A stretch of DNA of 32,231 nucleotides, taken from positions 1 to 32,231 of IMG/VR virus record IMGVR_UViG_3300045994_000454; one strand, 5' to 3'. This document shows, in pieces, positions 1 to 5,537 of the stretch (the first letter of the stretch is position 1; every line of letters begins with the position of its first letter). Both the position numbers and the translations under genes were made by a program. Below the pieces are notes generated by a model, which saw only the letters and a list, made by a program, of their open reading frames with translations, was not told the DNA's origin and did not search any database. Source of the stretch: a virus.

Positions 1-290
1 CCGGACAGGTTGCCCGTGATGCCGAACAGGTTGCCCGTGATGTCATCCAGGTTGCCCGTGATGCCGGACAGGTTGCCCGTGATGCCGAACAGGTTGCCCG
101 TGATGCCGGACAGGTTGCCCGTGATGTCATCCAGGTTGCCCGTGATGCCGGACAGGTTGCCCGTGATGTCGGACAGGTTGCCCGTGATGTCGGACAGGTT
201 GCCCGTGATGCCTTCTGGAGCTCCGTCGACTACCTCTCCATTTAAATAATGATAGATGGTATTTTTTGTTCTGGTTAATGCTGGTTTCAT
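1..290 (-). CDS. Heptapeptide-repeat phage protein, truncated by window edge
   Basis: Starts at ATG 290 with an AAGGAAA ribosome site a few bases upstream and stays open to base 1, so the C-terminus is not seen. A non-repetitive leader of about 26 residues (it contains YHYLNGEVV and DGAPE) is followed by a 7-residue repeat with core ITGNL. The two residues after the leucine vary between units: SD, SG, DD and FG. At least ten units are present, each encoded by an exact 21-bp DNA repeat. Proteins with such a leader and G-D/N-rich heptads occur in phage early regions, and I infer a beta-solenoid-like fold. Function unknown. The gene lies leftward of the immunity region and reads away from it. 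Confidence 0.75.
   Translation of the reverse strand, partial: MKPALTRTKNTIYHYLNGEVVDGAPEGITGNLSDITGNLSDITGNLSGITGNLDDITGNLSGITGNLFGITGNLSGITGNLDDITGNLFGITGNLS
8..212. repeat. 21-bp tandem repeat, ten copies
   Basis: Units begin with GGTTGCCCGTGATG at 8, 29, 50, 71, 92, 113, 134, 155, 176 and 197. The first 14-15 bases are invariant and the last 6 vary among a few types (CCGGA, CCGAA, TCATC, TCGGA). The array keeps the minus-strand reading frame, since 21 bp equals seven codons, and runs off the left edge of the window. Confidence 0.97.
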
Positions 291-315
291 GGGGTTTCCT
301 TGGTTGTAAAATGGT

Positions 316-399
316 AAAGCGGTGGCGGTTCCTATCGACAAAACACACTACACTGCACCGGACTTATTACAGAGCCGGTGGACTCTGGCCGCCGCTTTT
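316..399. other. Nested inverted repeat between leftward genes
   Basis: An outer stem pairs 316-326 (AAAGCGGTGGC) with 389-399 (GCCGCCGCTTT) with one G-T mismatch. Inside it an exact 6-bp stem pairs 356-361 with 375-380. It fills most of the non-coding gap between the repeat-protein gene and the next minus-strand gene. A possible minus-strand promoter (TTGAGA at 421-426, 17 bp, TTTAAA at 398-403) overlaps the outer stem. Confidence 0.5.
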
Positions 400-451
400 T
401 AAAGGTCTCGATGAATAATTTCTCAAAGGGAGAATATTCACTTTCAAAAAC

Positions 452-481
452 TTTAAAAAACGCCCTTATTACCAAGGGCTA
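452..481 (-). terminator. Rho-independent terminator
   Basis: Read on the minus strand, GCCCTT/AAGGGC (462-467 with 474-479) forms a stem followed by a run of six T (455-460). It lies 25 bp past the stop of the minus-strand gene at 506-742. Confidence 0.8.
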
Positions 482-505
482 AAATGAGCACTGCTTGTAA
501 ATCGA

Positions 506-742
506 TTATTCGTGGTCTTTAACTTCCAGCATCAAATCTGCTTGAAAATAAGCAAGATCACGAATGTTTTTAAAATCAAACTCGCTGAGCGGCTTTAAAT
601 CTCCATCGTGATAGCTATTTGCCAGCATCCCCTGCATGGCTTTGGCGGCAAAGTATTGCCTCTTGGTAATCCCCATGCTTGTTTCTGTATTGCCATCCAA
701 AACTGGAAATGCGGGATAATTCGCCTCGGTACATTCACTCAT
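506..742 (-). CDS. Small conserved phage protein (GITKRQYFAAKAMQG type)
   Basis: 78 residues, starting at ATG 742 with AAGGAT as ribosome site. The central motif GITKRQYFAAKAMQGMLAN is a common signature of small cytoplasmic phage proteins of unknown function, seen in the accessory early regions of many siphophages. No catalytic motif is seen. It is the first gene after the repressor-controlled leftward promoter at 824-851 and is followed by its own terminator, so it is probably a short single-gene transcript shut off in the lysogen. The family assignment is from recognition of the motif; the role is unknown. Confidence 0.75.
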   Translation of the reverse strand: MSECTEANYPAFPVLDGNTETSMGITKRQYFAAKAMQGMLANSYHDGDLKPLSEFDFKNIRDLAYFQADLMLEVKDHE

Positions 743-823
743 GTCAATATCCTTTAAATAATCCCTATTATTACGCCGAGGAGGTTGTTTTTAGGTTGGT
801 AGTTAAATTGTTATGACGGTATG

Positions 824-851
824 ATTTTAGCAACATGCTAAATTATGTCAA
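824..851 (-). promoter_or_regulatory. Leftward sigma70 promoter, PL-like
   Basis: On the minus strand a perfect -35 TTGACA (846-851) is separated by 16 bp from a -10 TAAAAT (824-829). One operator fills the spacer and overlaps the -10; a second lies just upstream. It faces the gene at 506-742, giving a leader of about 75 nt. Confidence 0.75.
826..842. promoter_or_regulatory. Repressor operator A (leftward promoter)
   Basis: TTTAGCAACATGCTAAA is a perfect 7-bp inverted repeat with a 3-bp centre. It covers the spacer and overlaps the -10 box of the leftward promoter. It matches the operator next to the Cro-like gene. Confidence 0.8.
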
Positions 852-866
852 TAGCATCATGCTAAA
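850..866. promoter_or_regulatory. Repressor operator B (leftward promoter)
   Basis: AATAGCATCATGCTAAA matches the same operator at 15 of 17 symmetric positions and overlaps the -35 box. Its centre is 24 bp from operator A. Confidence 0.7.
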
Positions 867-935
867 TTTTATAAAAAATAAATTATATATCTGAAATTTA
901 TCCTGTTGAAATGGGGTTTAGCGAGAATTTTAGGC

Positions 936-960
936 AAAAAAATACCCGCGTTAAGCGGGT
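936..960 (-). terminator. Terminator 1 of a duplicated pair
   Basis: ACCCGC (944-949) pairs with GCGGGT (955-960). On the minus strand the stem is followed by a T-run (936-942). The flank ATTTTAGGCAAAAAAA (927-942) recurs before the next terminator. Confidence 0.7.
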
Positions 961-990
961 TTGATGTGAATGGTTTATATATTTTAGGCA

Positions 991-1022
991 AAAAAAAGCC
1001 CGTAAATTATACGGGCTTTTTT
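991..1022. terminator. Bidirectional terminator 2 of the pair
   Basis: GCCCGT (998-1003) pairs with ACGGGC (1011-1016), with an A-run on the left and a T-run on the right, so it works on both strands. It lies 14 bp past the stop of the 37-residue gene at 1036-1149. Confidence 0.8.
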
Positions 1023-1035
1023 AATTTGGTGATGT

Positions 1036-1149
1036 TTATGCTGCTAAAGGAATATTTAATGCTGTTTCAATGTTTGAAAGCATTTTATTATAATTATTAA
1101 AGAATTCAATCAGCGTATCAAGCCTATTAATCGCTTCTATATCGCTCAT
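1036..1149 (-). CDS. 37-residue protein, unknown function
   Basis: ATG at 1149 follows AAAGGG with a 9-base gap, a strong ribosome site. The reading frame gives 37 residues beginning MSDIEAINRL and ending IPLAA, predicted to form one or two amphipathic helices. The tandem terminator lies directly after its stop, which supports real expression as the last gene of a minus-strand unit with 1225-1569. I do not recognise a family. A small helical regulator or inhibitor is possible, but that is a guess. Confidence 0.6.
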   Translation of the reverse strand: MSDIEAINRLDTLIEFFNNYNKMLSNIETALNIPLAA

Positions 1150-1224
1150 AGTAACTACCCTTTCTGTTGATTATGTTTTTTAACCCATTGTATCTAAAAA
1201 CAATTATATTAAATAACTGCGTAT

Positions 1225-1569
1225 TCAATATAACATAGATTCAGACATTAGTAAACTAACATTATTATCAAAATCTGCCTTGTTGTCTTCATTAATTGCA
1301 ATGGTAATTGCTCTTAAATGGAGGGCGTAAGTTCTGATATTAGCCATTTTCATTCCGCTTTCAGGAGAAAAGTCATAATTTCTGGCGAGATCATCGAGCA
1401 GCGGTATAACGATAGTATCAAACAGCTTTGCTATTTCATGTATATTTGGATTCGGTAGGCTCATTAATTGAAAGCCGTAGAAGTTAGCATGATGCAAAAC
1501 CTTGTTGCAGGTAGTAACAACACTCTCCCATAAGTCATGGACCTTTTTATCTACCACTAAATTTTCCAT
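1225..1569 (-). CDS. Hypothetical helical protein (114 aa)
   Basis: Starts at ATG 1569 with AGGA about 8 bases upstream. 114 residues, mostly predicted helix, without membrane segments or metal-binding clusters. I do not recognise the family. A weak promoter-like pair (TTGGCA, then an AT-rich -10 about 17 bp on) lies within 60 bp upstream on the minus strand. It stands between the signal-peptide protein gene upstream and the 37-residue gene downstream, all in the same direction and in AT-rich DNA typical of lysogeny-side accessory genes. A product expressed in the lysogen is plausible from position only. Confidence 0.65.
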   Translation of the reverse strand: MENLVVDKKVHDLWESVVTTCNKVLHHANFYGFQLMSLPNPNIHEIAKLFDTIVIPLLDDLARNYDFSPESGMKMANIRTYALHLRAITIAINEDNKADFDNNVSLLMSESMLY

Positions 1570-1645
1570 ATTTTAATATCCTAAATATTTTATTATTCAA
1601 ATTACTGCCAACCAGATACCTAAAAAAACCAGTTAAGAAGGCTTA

Positions 1646-1927
1646 TTACTTATTTTTTCTTAACGCCTCGACATCATCAAGAAATTTCGCATGCGCTTTT
1701 ACTTTTTCACTGTATTCTAGCTGGGCTTGTTCGGCATAATATGCATCTCGCTGCATTGATGGACCTTCACACCACCCAGGGGGTAATTTTTTTTCATAGT
1801 CCTTAACCCAGGTACCAACCTTCCCATTTTCGTCTTTACATACAAAAATTGTTTCTGGGGCAGGTGGAGTGGCTCTTGCTTGCATTATTGGTATTAAAAA
1901 TACCGTCATTATTAGTATTATTTTCAT
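1646..1927 (-). CDS. Exported small protein with two cysteines
   Basis: The ATG at 1927 begins with MKIILIMTVFLIPIMQARA, which reads as a cleavable signal peptide ending in ARA. A GTG start 30 bp upstream is possible but would put ten polar residues before the signal. The mature part (~74 residues) has two cysteines (FVCKDENGK and PGWCEGP) that could form a periplasmic disulphide, then a charged helical tail ending LRKNK. Family not recognised. Placed just after the repressor gene on the same strand, it may be transcribed in the lysogen and alter the cell envelope, for example as an exclusion factor; this is inference from position. Confidence 0.6.
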   Translation of the reverse strand: MKIILIMTVFLIPIMQARATPPAPETIFVCKDENGKVGTWVKDYEKKLPPGWCEGPSMQRDAYYAEQAQLEYSEKVKAHAKFLDDVEALRKNK

Positions 1928-1995
1928 AATTTTATGGATATCTATATTAGAGTACACTTTATTTTTTTAAATCCTGGTACTTTGTTTATGAACTA

Positions 1996-2010
1996 CCCTA
2001 CCAAGTAGGG
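1996..2010. other. Short perfect hairpin after repressor gene
   Basis: CCCTAC (1996-2001) pairs with GTAGGG (2005-2010) around a CAA loop, 4 bp beyond the repressor stop. There is no T-run on the minus strand, so it is not a standard terminator; it may stabilise the 3' end of the transcript. Confidence 0.4.
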
Positions 2011-2013
2011 ATA

Positions 2014-2772
2014 TTATTCTTCATCTTCTTCATTGTTCTGGCTGTCAACAATTTGGTCATCATGACGTTTGTGCCGAAATGTATAACTATCCGCCATCTG
2101 TTCCCATGTTTTACCTATTTCTGGTTTATGGGATTCTTCAAGCGCCTGTGCCGCTACCTTCTCTTTTCTACGCTCACCGATGTTTATTCTCCGCTGGGTT
2201 TGTCGAGCATCAAGCCGACTTTTTGCGTCTTCGTATGACTCTCCATCTATTCTTGGCAACCGCATCCCTCCATCGTGATCGGGATTGTAATCCAGTGATT
2301 CTAGGTTTACCGGCATTCCCCGGTATGATCCTGTTATAGGTAAGGTCGGTGGCTTTTGATCGGCCTGTGCCGGAGGTTTTAAGGGTTTTGGCAACTCATG
2401 TATGGGTGCGGCTATGGTTTTACTTATATCCTGGATGGTCGAATTACCCGTCAATGACGACACCACCCTGAAAATCATTAACCTATCCGCTTCAGATAGC
2501 TTTTCAATGGCCTCAACTAAAGGGTCAGCAGTCTTTTGTTCCAGATCTTCATAATGTGTTTCATCCATCCAACCGTAAGGTTTATTGACAATAAGTTCTA
2601 TTTTTCTGGCCAGCTCATTCCCCATATCCCGTTTAGTTTTTGTGCTAAGTATTTGGCTTATATAAGCAGGAGCCGTATCTATTTTATCGGCAAATTTACC
2701 CTTCCTTAGCCCCGACTCATTAATCAGTAGCTCAAGATTATATTTTCTAATATCTGCAATTGTGCGCTCCAT
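2014..2772 (-). CDS. CI-like HTH repressor without visible S24 domain
   Basis: Probable master repressor of lysogeny. I chose the ATG at 2772 (252 aa) over 2814 or 2829: the typical repressor opening MERTIADIRKYNLELLI starts there, and all three operators then fall in the gap before the divergent Cro-like gene. An HTH domain lies at about residues 5-62 (KFADKIDTAPAYISQIL, then the conserved GNELARKIE and KPYGWMD). The rest is a proline-rich stretch near 125-150 and a charged tail ending NNEEDEE. The Ser/Lys pattern of a LexA/CI-type self-cleaving protease was not found, so induction by RecA-driven cleavage is doubtful. The start has only a weak ribosome site. Confidence 0.85.
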   Translation of the reverse strand: MERTIADIRKYNLELLINESGLRKGKFADKIDTAPAYISQILSTKTKRDMGNELARKIELIVNKPYGWMDETHYEDLEQKTADPLVEAIEKLSEADRLMIFRVVSSLTGNSTIQDISKTIAAPIHELPKPLKPPAQADQKPPTLPITGSYRGMPVNLESLDYNPDHDGGMRLPRIDGESYEDAKSRLDARQTQRRINIGERRKEKVAAQALEESHKPEIGKTWEQMADSYTFRHKRHDDQIVDSQNNEEDEE

Positions 2773-2790
2773 GTCCACATTAGAGCAGTA

Positions 2791-2807
2791 TTTAGCGTAA
2801 TGATAAA
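2791..2807. promoter_or_regulatory. Operator O1 (immunity region)
   Basis: TTTAGCGTAATGATAAA matches O3 at 15 of 17 positions. It lies nearest the repressor gene, 18 bp before its chosen start. Confidence 0.6.
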
Positions 2808-2823
2808 TGTACATGATGCTAAA
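2807..2823. promoter_or_regulatory. Operator O2 (immunity region)
   Basis: ATGTACATGATGCTAAA has a strong right half (TGCTAAA) and a degenerate left half. It abuts O1 and would be the weaker, cooperative site. Confidence 0.5.
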
Positions 2824-2829
2824 TTCCAT

Positions 2830-2858
2830 TTGTAAAAACTTTAGCGTAGTGCTAAAGT
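2830..2858 (+). promoter_or_regulatory. Rightward promoter PR with operator O3
   Basis: -35 TTGTAA (2830-2835), 17 bp, -10 TAAAGT (2853-2858). Operator O3 (TTTAGCGTAGTGCTAAA, 2840-2856) fills the spacer and supplies the first four bases of the -10. Transcription would start at about 2865, which is the ATG of the Cro-like gene. Confidence 0.7.
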
Positions 2859-2864
2859 ATTGCC

Positions 2865-3065
2865 ATGAATATAAAAACTTTCGTTAGATCAACTGAAAAA
2901 CTAGAGCGTGAGCGCATTGCCGCCCTAGCTGGGACTACTGACGCTTACTTCCATCAGCTTGCTGGAGGTCATAGGCGACCTAGCGCTAGTTTATGCAAAC
3001 GCTTAGAGGTCGCAAGTGGCGGATTGCTTAATAAAGAACAGTTACGGCCAGACATATACAGCTAA
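2865..3065 (+). CDS. Cro/YdaS-like HTH regulator
   Basis: 66 residues, divergent from the repressor. The pattern (helix, then AALAGTTDAYFHQLAGGHRRPSA, a leucine-spaced helix, ending RPDIYS) is that of the YdaS/Cro-like family, whose members act as early lytic regulators. HTH at about residues 15-50. No ribosome site precedes ATG 2865, and the predicted transcription start falls on the ATG itself, so the message is probably leaderless. It is the first gene of the rightward early transcript, and operator O3 sits over its promoter. Confidence 0.85.
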   Translation: MNIKTFVRSTEKLERERIAALAGTTDAYFHQLAGGHRRPSASLCKRLEVASGGLLNKEQLRPDIYS

Positions 3066-3146
3066 TCATTGCAGTCAATTTTAACCTAATCCAGCGGTTT
3101 TAAAATCCGCCTGATTACTTAAGTAAACCTACGTAAGGAAAACATT

Positions 3147-3362
3147 ATGAGCACTATCGTTTATGGTCCACAAGGCTGCGGAAAAAACCAAGAAGCAGGC
3201 GAAAAGATAGCCCAACATCTTGGTTTAAGTCATGTCGTTAGAGACTGGTTTCCTGGGATGGATGTTCCCGAAGACTCAATGATCTTTAGCGAATTTCCAA
3301 CTGAAGGAGCCCTGGACTTTTTTGAGGTTATGGCCTTAAGATCTTTCAATTGGGCGTTATAG
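3147..3362 (+). CDS. Short P-loop phage protein
   Basis: 71 residues from ATG 3147 with AAGGA upstream. The opening MSTIVYGPQGCGKNQ holds a Walker-A-like GxxGxGKN with Asn in place of Thr/Ser, followed by helix-strand segments. The protein is too short for a full P-loop NTPase; small phage proteins of this type are common and of unknown role. Its last 130 bp overlap the convergent minus-strand gene at 3230-3508, so one of the two 3' ends may be extended by mutation. Confidence 0.65.
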   Translation: MSTIVYGPQGCGKNQEAGEKIAQHLGLSHVVRDWFPGMDVPEDSMIFSEFPTEGALDFFEVMALRSFNWAL

Positions 3363-3508
3363 CGCTCCATGTGGTTTTTACATGAGCAGGTATTTTGAAA
3401 GTGATCGGGTTCAGCAAAGAAATCGCATGCCTTACAGAAATAAAGATCTGGGTTTTCTTCGCTGCGATCGCCATGCAAGTAATAACGTGTTAAGTTTTTG
3501 TTTTTCAT
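3230..3508 (-). CDS. Zinc-finger-like phage protein (92 aa)
   Basis: Starts at ATG 3508. The first 60 residues look genuine: YYLHGDRSEENP is followed by a CxxC pair (FCKACDFF) and a CxCxxH cluster (TCSCKNH), consistent with one bound zinc. The last ~30 residues lie antisense to the P-loop gene at 3147-3362 and are of low confidence. Small YLHGDR...C..C proteins occur in phage early regions; function unknown, nucleic-acid or protein binding inferred. It lies 41 bp downstream of another minus-strand zinc-ribbon gene and is probably co-transcribed with it. Confidence 0.6.
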   Translation of the reverse strand: MKNKNLTRYYLHGDRSEENPDLYFCKACDFFAEPDHFQNTCSCKNHMERYNAQLKDLKAITSKKSRAPSVGNSLKIIESSGTSIPGNQSLTT

Positions 3509-3549
3509 AATGAAATCTCTTTAATAAGGTTAAGAAAAGAATGTTTAAT

Positions 3550-4035
3550 TTAAACGTAATCAGCAATGGGTGGGGACTGTTTAAATCCCGTATGAATTTC
3601 AGTCCTGCAACTTTCATTATGGCAGACGAGCAGATACCCGTACCCACCTTGCTTAACGCATTGGAGTATCGAGCGTTTATCTTTTTCGTAACATGTTGGA
3701 CAAATCCAGTGTGGCGCAGATACGTCCCTAAATTCGATCTTTACCGCATATATATGGCAGCCGGGCCACGGGGTCGTAAGCTGGTACTGGTCTTTTTGAT
3801 TATTCCATTCGGCAAGTTTACAAAGCTTATGCTCAAGATCGTTAATTTCTTGCTTGAGCGAAATTATGTACTCAACCGCCGCATTTGCATCTATCGCCGC
3901 TTTAAGTATGGACGCATGAGCCGTTACGAGCGGCTCATCTCGTTTATTGCCGATATTAAGTTCAAGAAAACTTTTTATTACTTCTGCAGCCAATTTAAGG
4001 CTATTGGCAGTTTCGGTAAAGATAGATATATCCAT
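3550..4035 (-). CDS. Phage zinc-ribbon protein with helical N-terminus
   Basis: 161 residues from ATG 4035 (AAAGG upstream); an alternative ATG at 4068 has no ribosome site. Residues ~1-95 are helical: the opening TETANSLKLAAEVIKSFLEL, then a coiled coil near SLKQEINDLEHKLCKLAEW. The C-terminal ~65 residues hold a zinc ribbon: HWICPTCYEK, then LVCHNESC. Similar two-part proteins are widespread in prophages and unnamed. Opposite in direction to the early operon, it may be transcribed in the lysogen. The first bases are close to the divergent LuxR-like gene, so a promoter between them could serve both. Confidence 0.75.
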   Translation of the reverse strand: MDISIFTETANSLKLAAEVIKSFLELNIGNKRDEPLVTAHASILKAAIDANAAVEYIISLKQEINDLEHKLCKLAEWNNQKDQYQLTTPWPGCHIYAVKIEFRDVSAPHWICPTCYEKDKRSILQCVKQGGYGYLLVCHNESCRTEIHTGFKQSPPIADYV

Positions 4036-4084
4036 TTTTGTAAGGCCTTTAAATAAATCATCAAGCATAGTAGAAGGTAAATTT

Positions 4085-4450
4085 ATGACTATTAAAGCTG
4101 AGTTAATTAATCCAGATCGACTTACTACCCGTGAAGCAGAAATAGCGGTCCTGATGGCTGAGGGACAGCCTAACAAAATTATTGCGTCGCTTTTAGCGAT
4201 CAGTATTAGGACGGTAGATCAGCATATCAGCACGATTTATTTAAAGATGGGTTTACGCCAAAAATCGATTAATACCCGCTGCACTGCCATTTTAATGATG
4301 GTCGCCAGGGGGATGATCACGCTTTCTATCCGGTCTGTGATTTTAGTGCTTGTATTTAATGCTATGCAGCTTGATAACCACGCCTTACGAGTCAGATCAG
4401 GTCGTAACGGAGGTAGTCAAACATCACGTTTTAGGGATACCGATGCTTAA
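4085..4450 (+). CDS. LuxR-type HTH protein with C-terminal hydrophobic segment
   Basis: 121 residues; ATG 4085 follows AGAAGG. A LuxR/GerE DNA-binding domain spans about residues 12-60 (LTTREAEIAVLM, then SIRTVDQHISTIYLKMGLR). No sensory domain precedes it. Residues 77-94 (MITLSIRSVILVLVFNAM) are hydrophobic and could be a membrane anchor, followed by an Arg/Ser-rich tail. The last 8 bp overlap the next gene, a small membrane protein, so translation is coupled. It is probably a transcription regulator in the early operon; membrane tethering is inference. Confidence 0.8.
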   Translation: MTIKAELINPDRLTTREAEIAVLMAEGQPNKIIASLLAISIRTVDQHISTIYLKMGLRQKSINTRCTAILMMVARGMITLSIRSVILVLVFNAMQLDNHALRVRSGRNGGSQTSRFRDTDA

Positions 4451-4592
4451 AATAACATTTTGCTTGGGTTTGCTATTTTTTGGGATGGCTTGTTATTTTG
4501 TTTTTTCGGTTGCGCTGCTGGTTGTATCGATTATTGACGATGCTTTAGGGTTGATTGAGGTCGGCTTAAATTTTGATTTTTTAAAAAAATAA
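4443..4592 (+). CDS. Small membrane protein (49 aa)
   Basis: ATG 4443 lies inside the last codons of the LuxR-like gene, with AGGG upstream. One long hydrophobic stretch (residues ~4-31, including LLFFGMACYFVFSVALLVV) predicts a single membrane span, then a short tail ending FLKK. No known family. Overlap with the HTH gene, and the membrane protein that follows, suggest a coupled set acting at the inner membrane. Confidence 0.6.
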   Translation: MLKITFCLGLLFFGMACYFVFSVALLVVSIIDDALGLIEVGLNFDFLKK

Positions 4593-4603
4593 AGGATTTA
4601 GAG

Positions 4604-4717
4604 GTGGCAAAAATTATTTTACTTATTTGGTTGCTGTGTTTGTCCTATTCGGTGATTAAAAAAGTTGATCTTATGCAGGAAAATATGGCGGTACTGACTC
4701 AGTGCCAGGTCGAATGA
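4604..4717 (+). CDS. Tiny membrane-anchored protein (37 aa)
   Basis: GTG start at 4604, preceded by GGATTTAGAG. Residues 3-18 (KIILLIWLLCLSYSVI) form one hydrophobic helix, followed by a short polar helix ending in CQVE. Its stop overlaps the next start (ATGA at 4714-4717), which supports translation. Family unknown; it belongs to the coupled run from 4085 to 6213. Confidence 0.5.
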   Translation: MAKIILLIWLLCLSYSVIKKVDLMQENMAVLTQCQVE

Positions 4718-4938
4718 TAAACGAATCTACCGGATCCAAGGGACATAGGAAAGTGTTGACGTCTATTAATAGAGATATTCGCCGACATGAAGAAAGCTTG
4801 GTTGAGTTGCGTGCTTTGCAATGCAAGTTGATCAGGGTTTATGAGCGTAGTAAGTCGGCTGATTTGATTGATCATTCGACAAAGTTAATTAACCAGTTAC
4901 AAGTTGAATTAAATAATTATAAGTGTGGGGTTTTATGA
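4714..4938 (+). CDS. Coiled-coil protein (74 aa)
   Basis: ATG 4714 overlaps the stop of the preceding gene by ATGA, which I prefer to a GTG at 4702. Residues ~15-70 are a charged helix with spaced leucines (RRHEESLVELRALQCKLIRVYE, shortened), typical of a coiled coil. No known domain. Its own stop overlaps the dNMP kinase start in the same ATGA manner, so the two are translationally coupled. Role unknown. Confidence 0.6.
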   Translation: MINESTGSKGHRKVLTSINRDIRRHEESLVELRALQCKLIRVYERSKSADLIDHSTKLINQLQVELNNYKCGVL

Positions 4939-5537
4939 GATTGATTGGTATTACTGGCAAGGCGGGTTCTGGTAAGTCGCTGGTAGCGTCGCGTTTGGTT
5001 ACGTTAGCGAATTGTGAGGCGATTGCCTTTGCTACGCCACTAAAGCGCATGGCGCTTGATTTTCTTGTTACTAATTATGGTTACACCCGAGCCGGTGCTG
5101 CGCTTTATTTGGTGCATAAGAGCGCAAAGATTCCAGAGTTGGGCGTAACGATGCGGCATTTGCTGCAAACCTTGGGTACTGACTGGGGCCGAATGCTGAT
5201 TAATCCATATATCTGGACTAATATCACTGCCGATAAGATCGCCGAGAAAGCAGACTGGTCAGACATTGTCGTTGACGATGTTCGATTTGAGTCTGAAGCC
5301 GATATAATTCGCTCCTTTGACGGCTTGATTATTCACTTGGTGCGCGATGGCTGCGCTATTGATAGTCATGCCAGCGAGGCCGGTATTGTTATAAAACAGG
5401 GCGATGCCGTGGTTGTTAATAACGGCAGTGTGGTGGAATTGATGGAGTCGGTTGTCGCGGCTATTGAGAATTTTTATTTTAATTCTGACCGGCTGCTTGA
5501 GTTGTGTCATACACCGAGCTGGAGATATGTAGCATGA
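4935..5537 (+). CDS. Deoxynucleoside monophosphate kinase
   Basis: 200 residues from ATG 4935, overlapping the previous stop. The start MRLIGITGKAGSGKS carries a P-loop at residues 8-15; IVVDDVRFESEA (Walker-B-like strand followed by a conserved DDVRF) and LVRDG follow. This is the phage dNMP kinase fold, as in T4 gene 1 relatives, converting dNMPs to dNDPs with ATP in the cytoplasm to feed DNA synthesis. No nucleotide-modification genes are nearby, so ordinary dNTP supply is the simplest role. It lies a short distance upstream of the primase-helicase in the same coupled operon. Confidence 0.85.
   Translation: MRLIGITGKAGSGKSLVASRLVTLANCEAIAFATPLKRMALDFLVTNYGYTRAGAALYLVHKSAKIPELGVTMRHLLQTLGTDWGRMLINPYIWTNITADKIAEKADWSDIVVDDVRFESEADIIRSFDGLIIHLVRDGCAIDSHASEAGIVIKQGDAVVVNNGSVVELMESVVAAIENFYFNSDRLLELCHTPSWRYVA

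Noticed and set aside
1-212. CRISPR array
   Set aside because: Repeats are contiguous with no unique spacers and stay in reading frame.
10-249. Plus-strand frame through the 21-bp array
   Set aside because: The minus-strand frame has a ribosome site, a non-repetitive leader like known phage proteins, and continues off the edge; the plus frame is only a shadow of the repeat.
918-934. TTTAGCG half-operator
   Set aside because: Only the left half matches; no symmetric partner and no promoter there.
906-1100. 64-residue plus-strand frame
   Set aside because: It runs through two terminator hairpins and antisense to the 37-residue gene; no ribosome site and no protein-like pattern.
2773-2829. 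N-terminal extension of the repressor to ATG 2814 or 2829
   Set aside because: It would put two operators inside the coding region, and the family's usual opening begins at 2772.
3541-4056. 171-residue plus-strand frame
   Set aside because: Antisense to the zinc-ribbon gene, whose CxxC motifs and coiled coil are convincing; the plus frame has basic low-quality composition.
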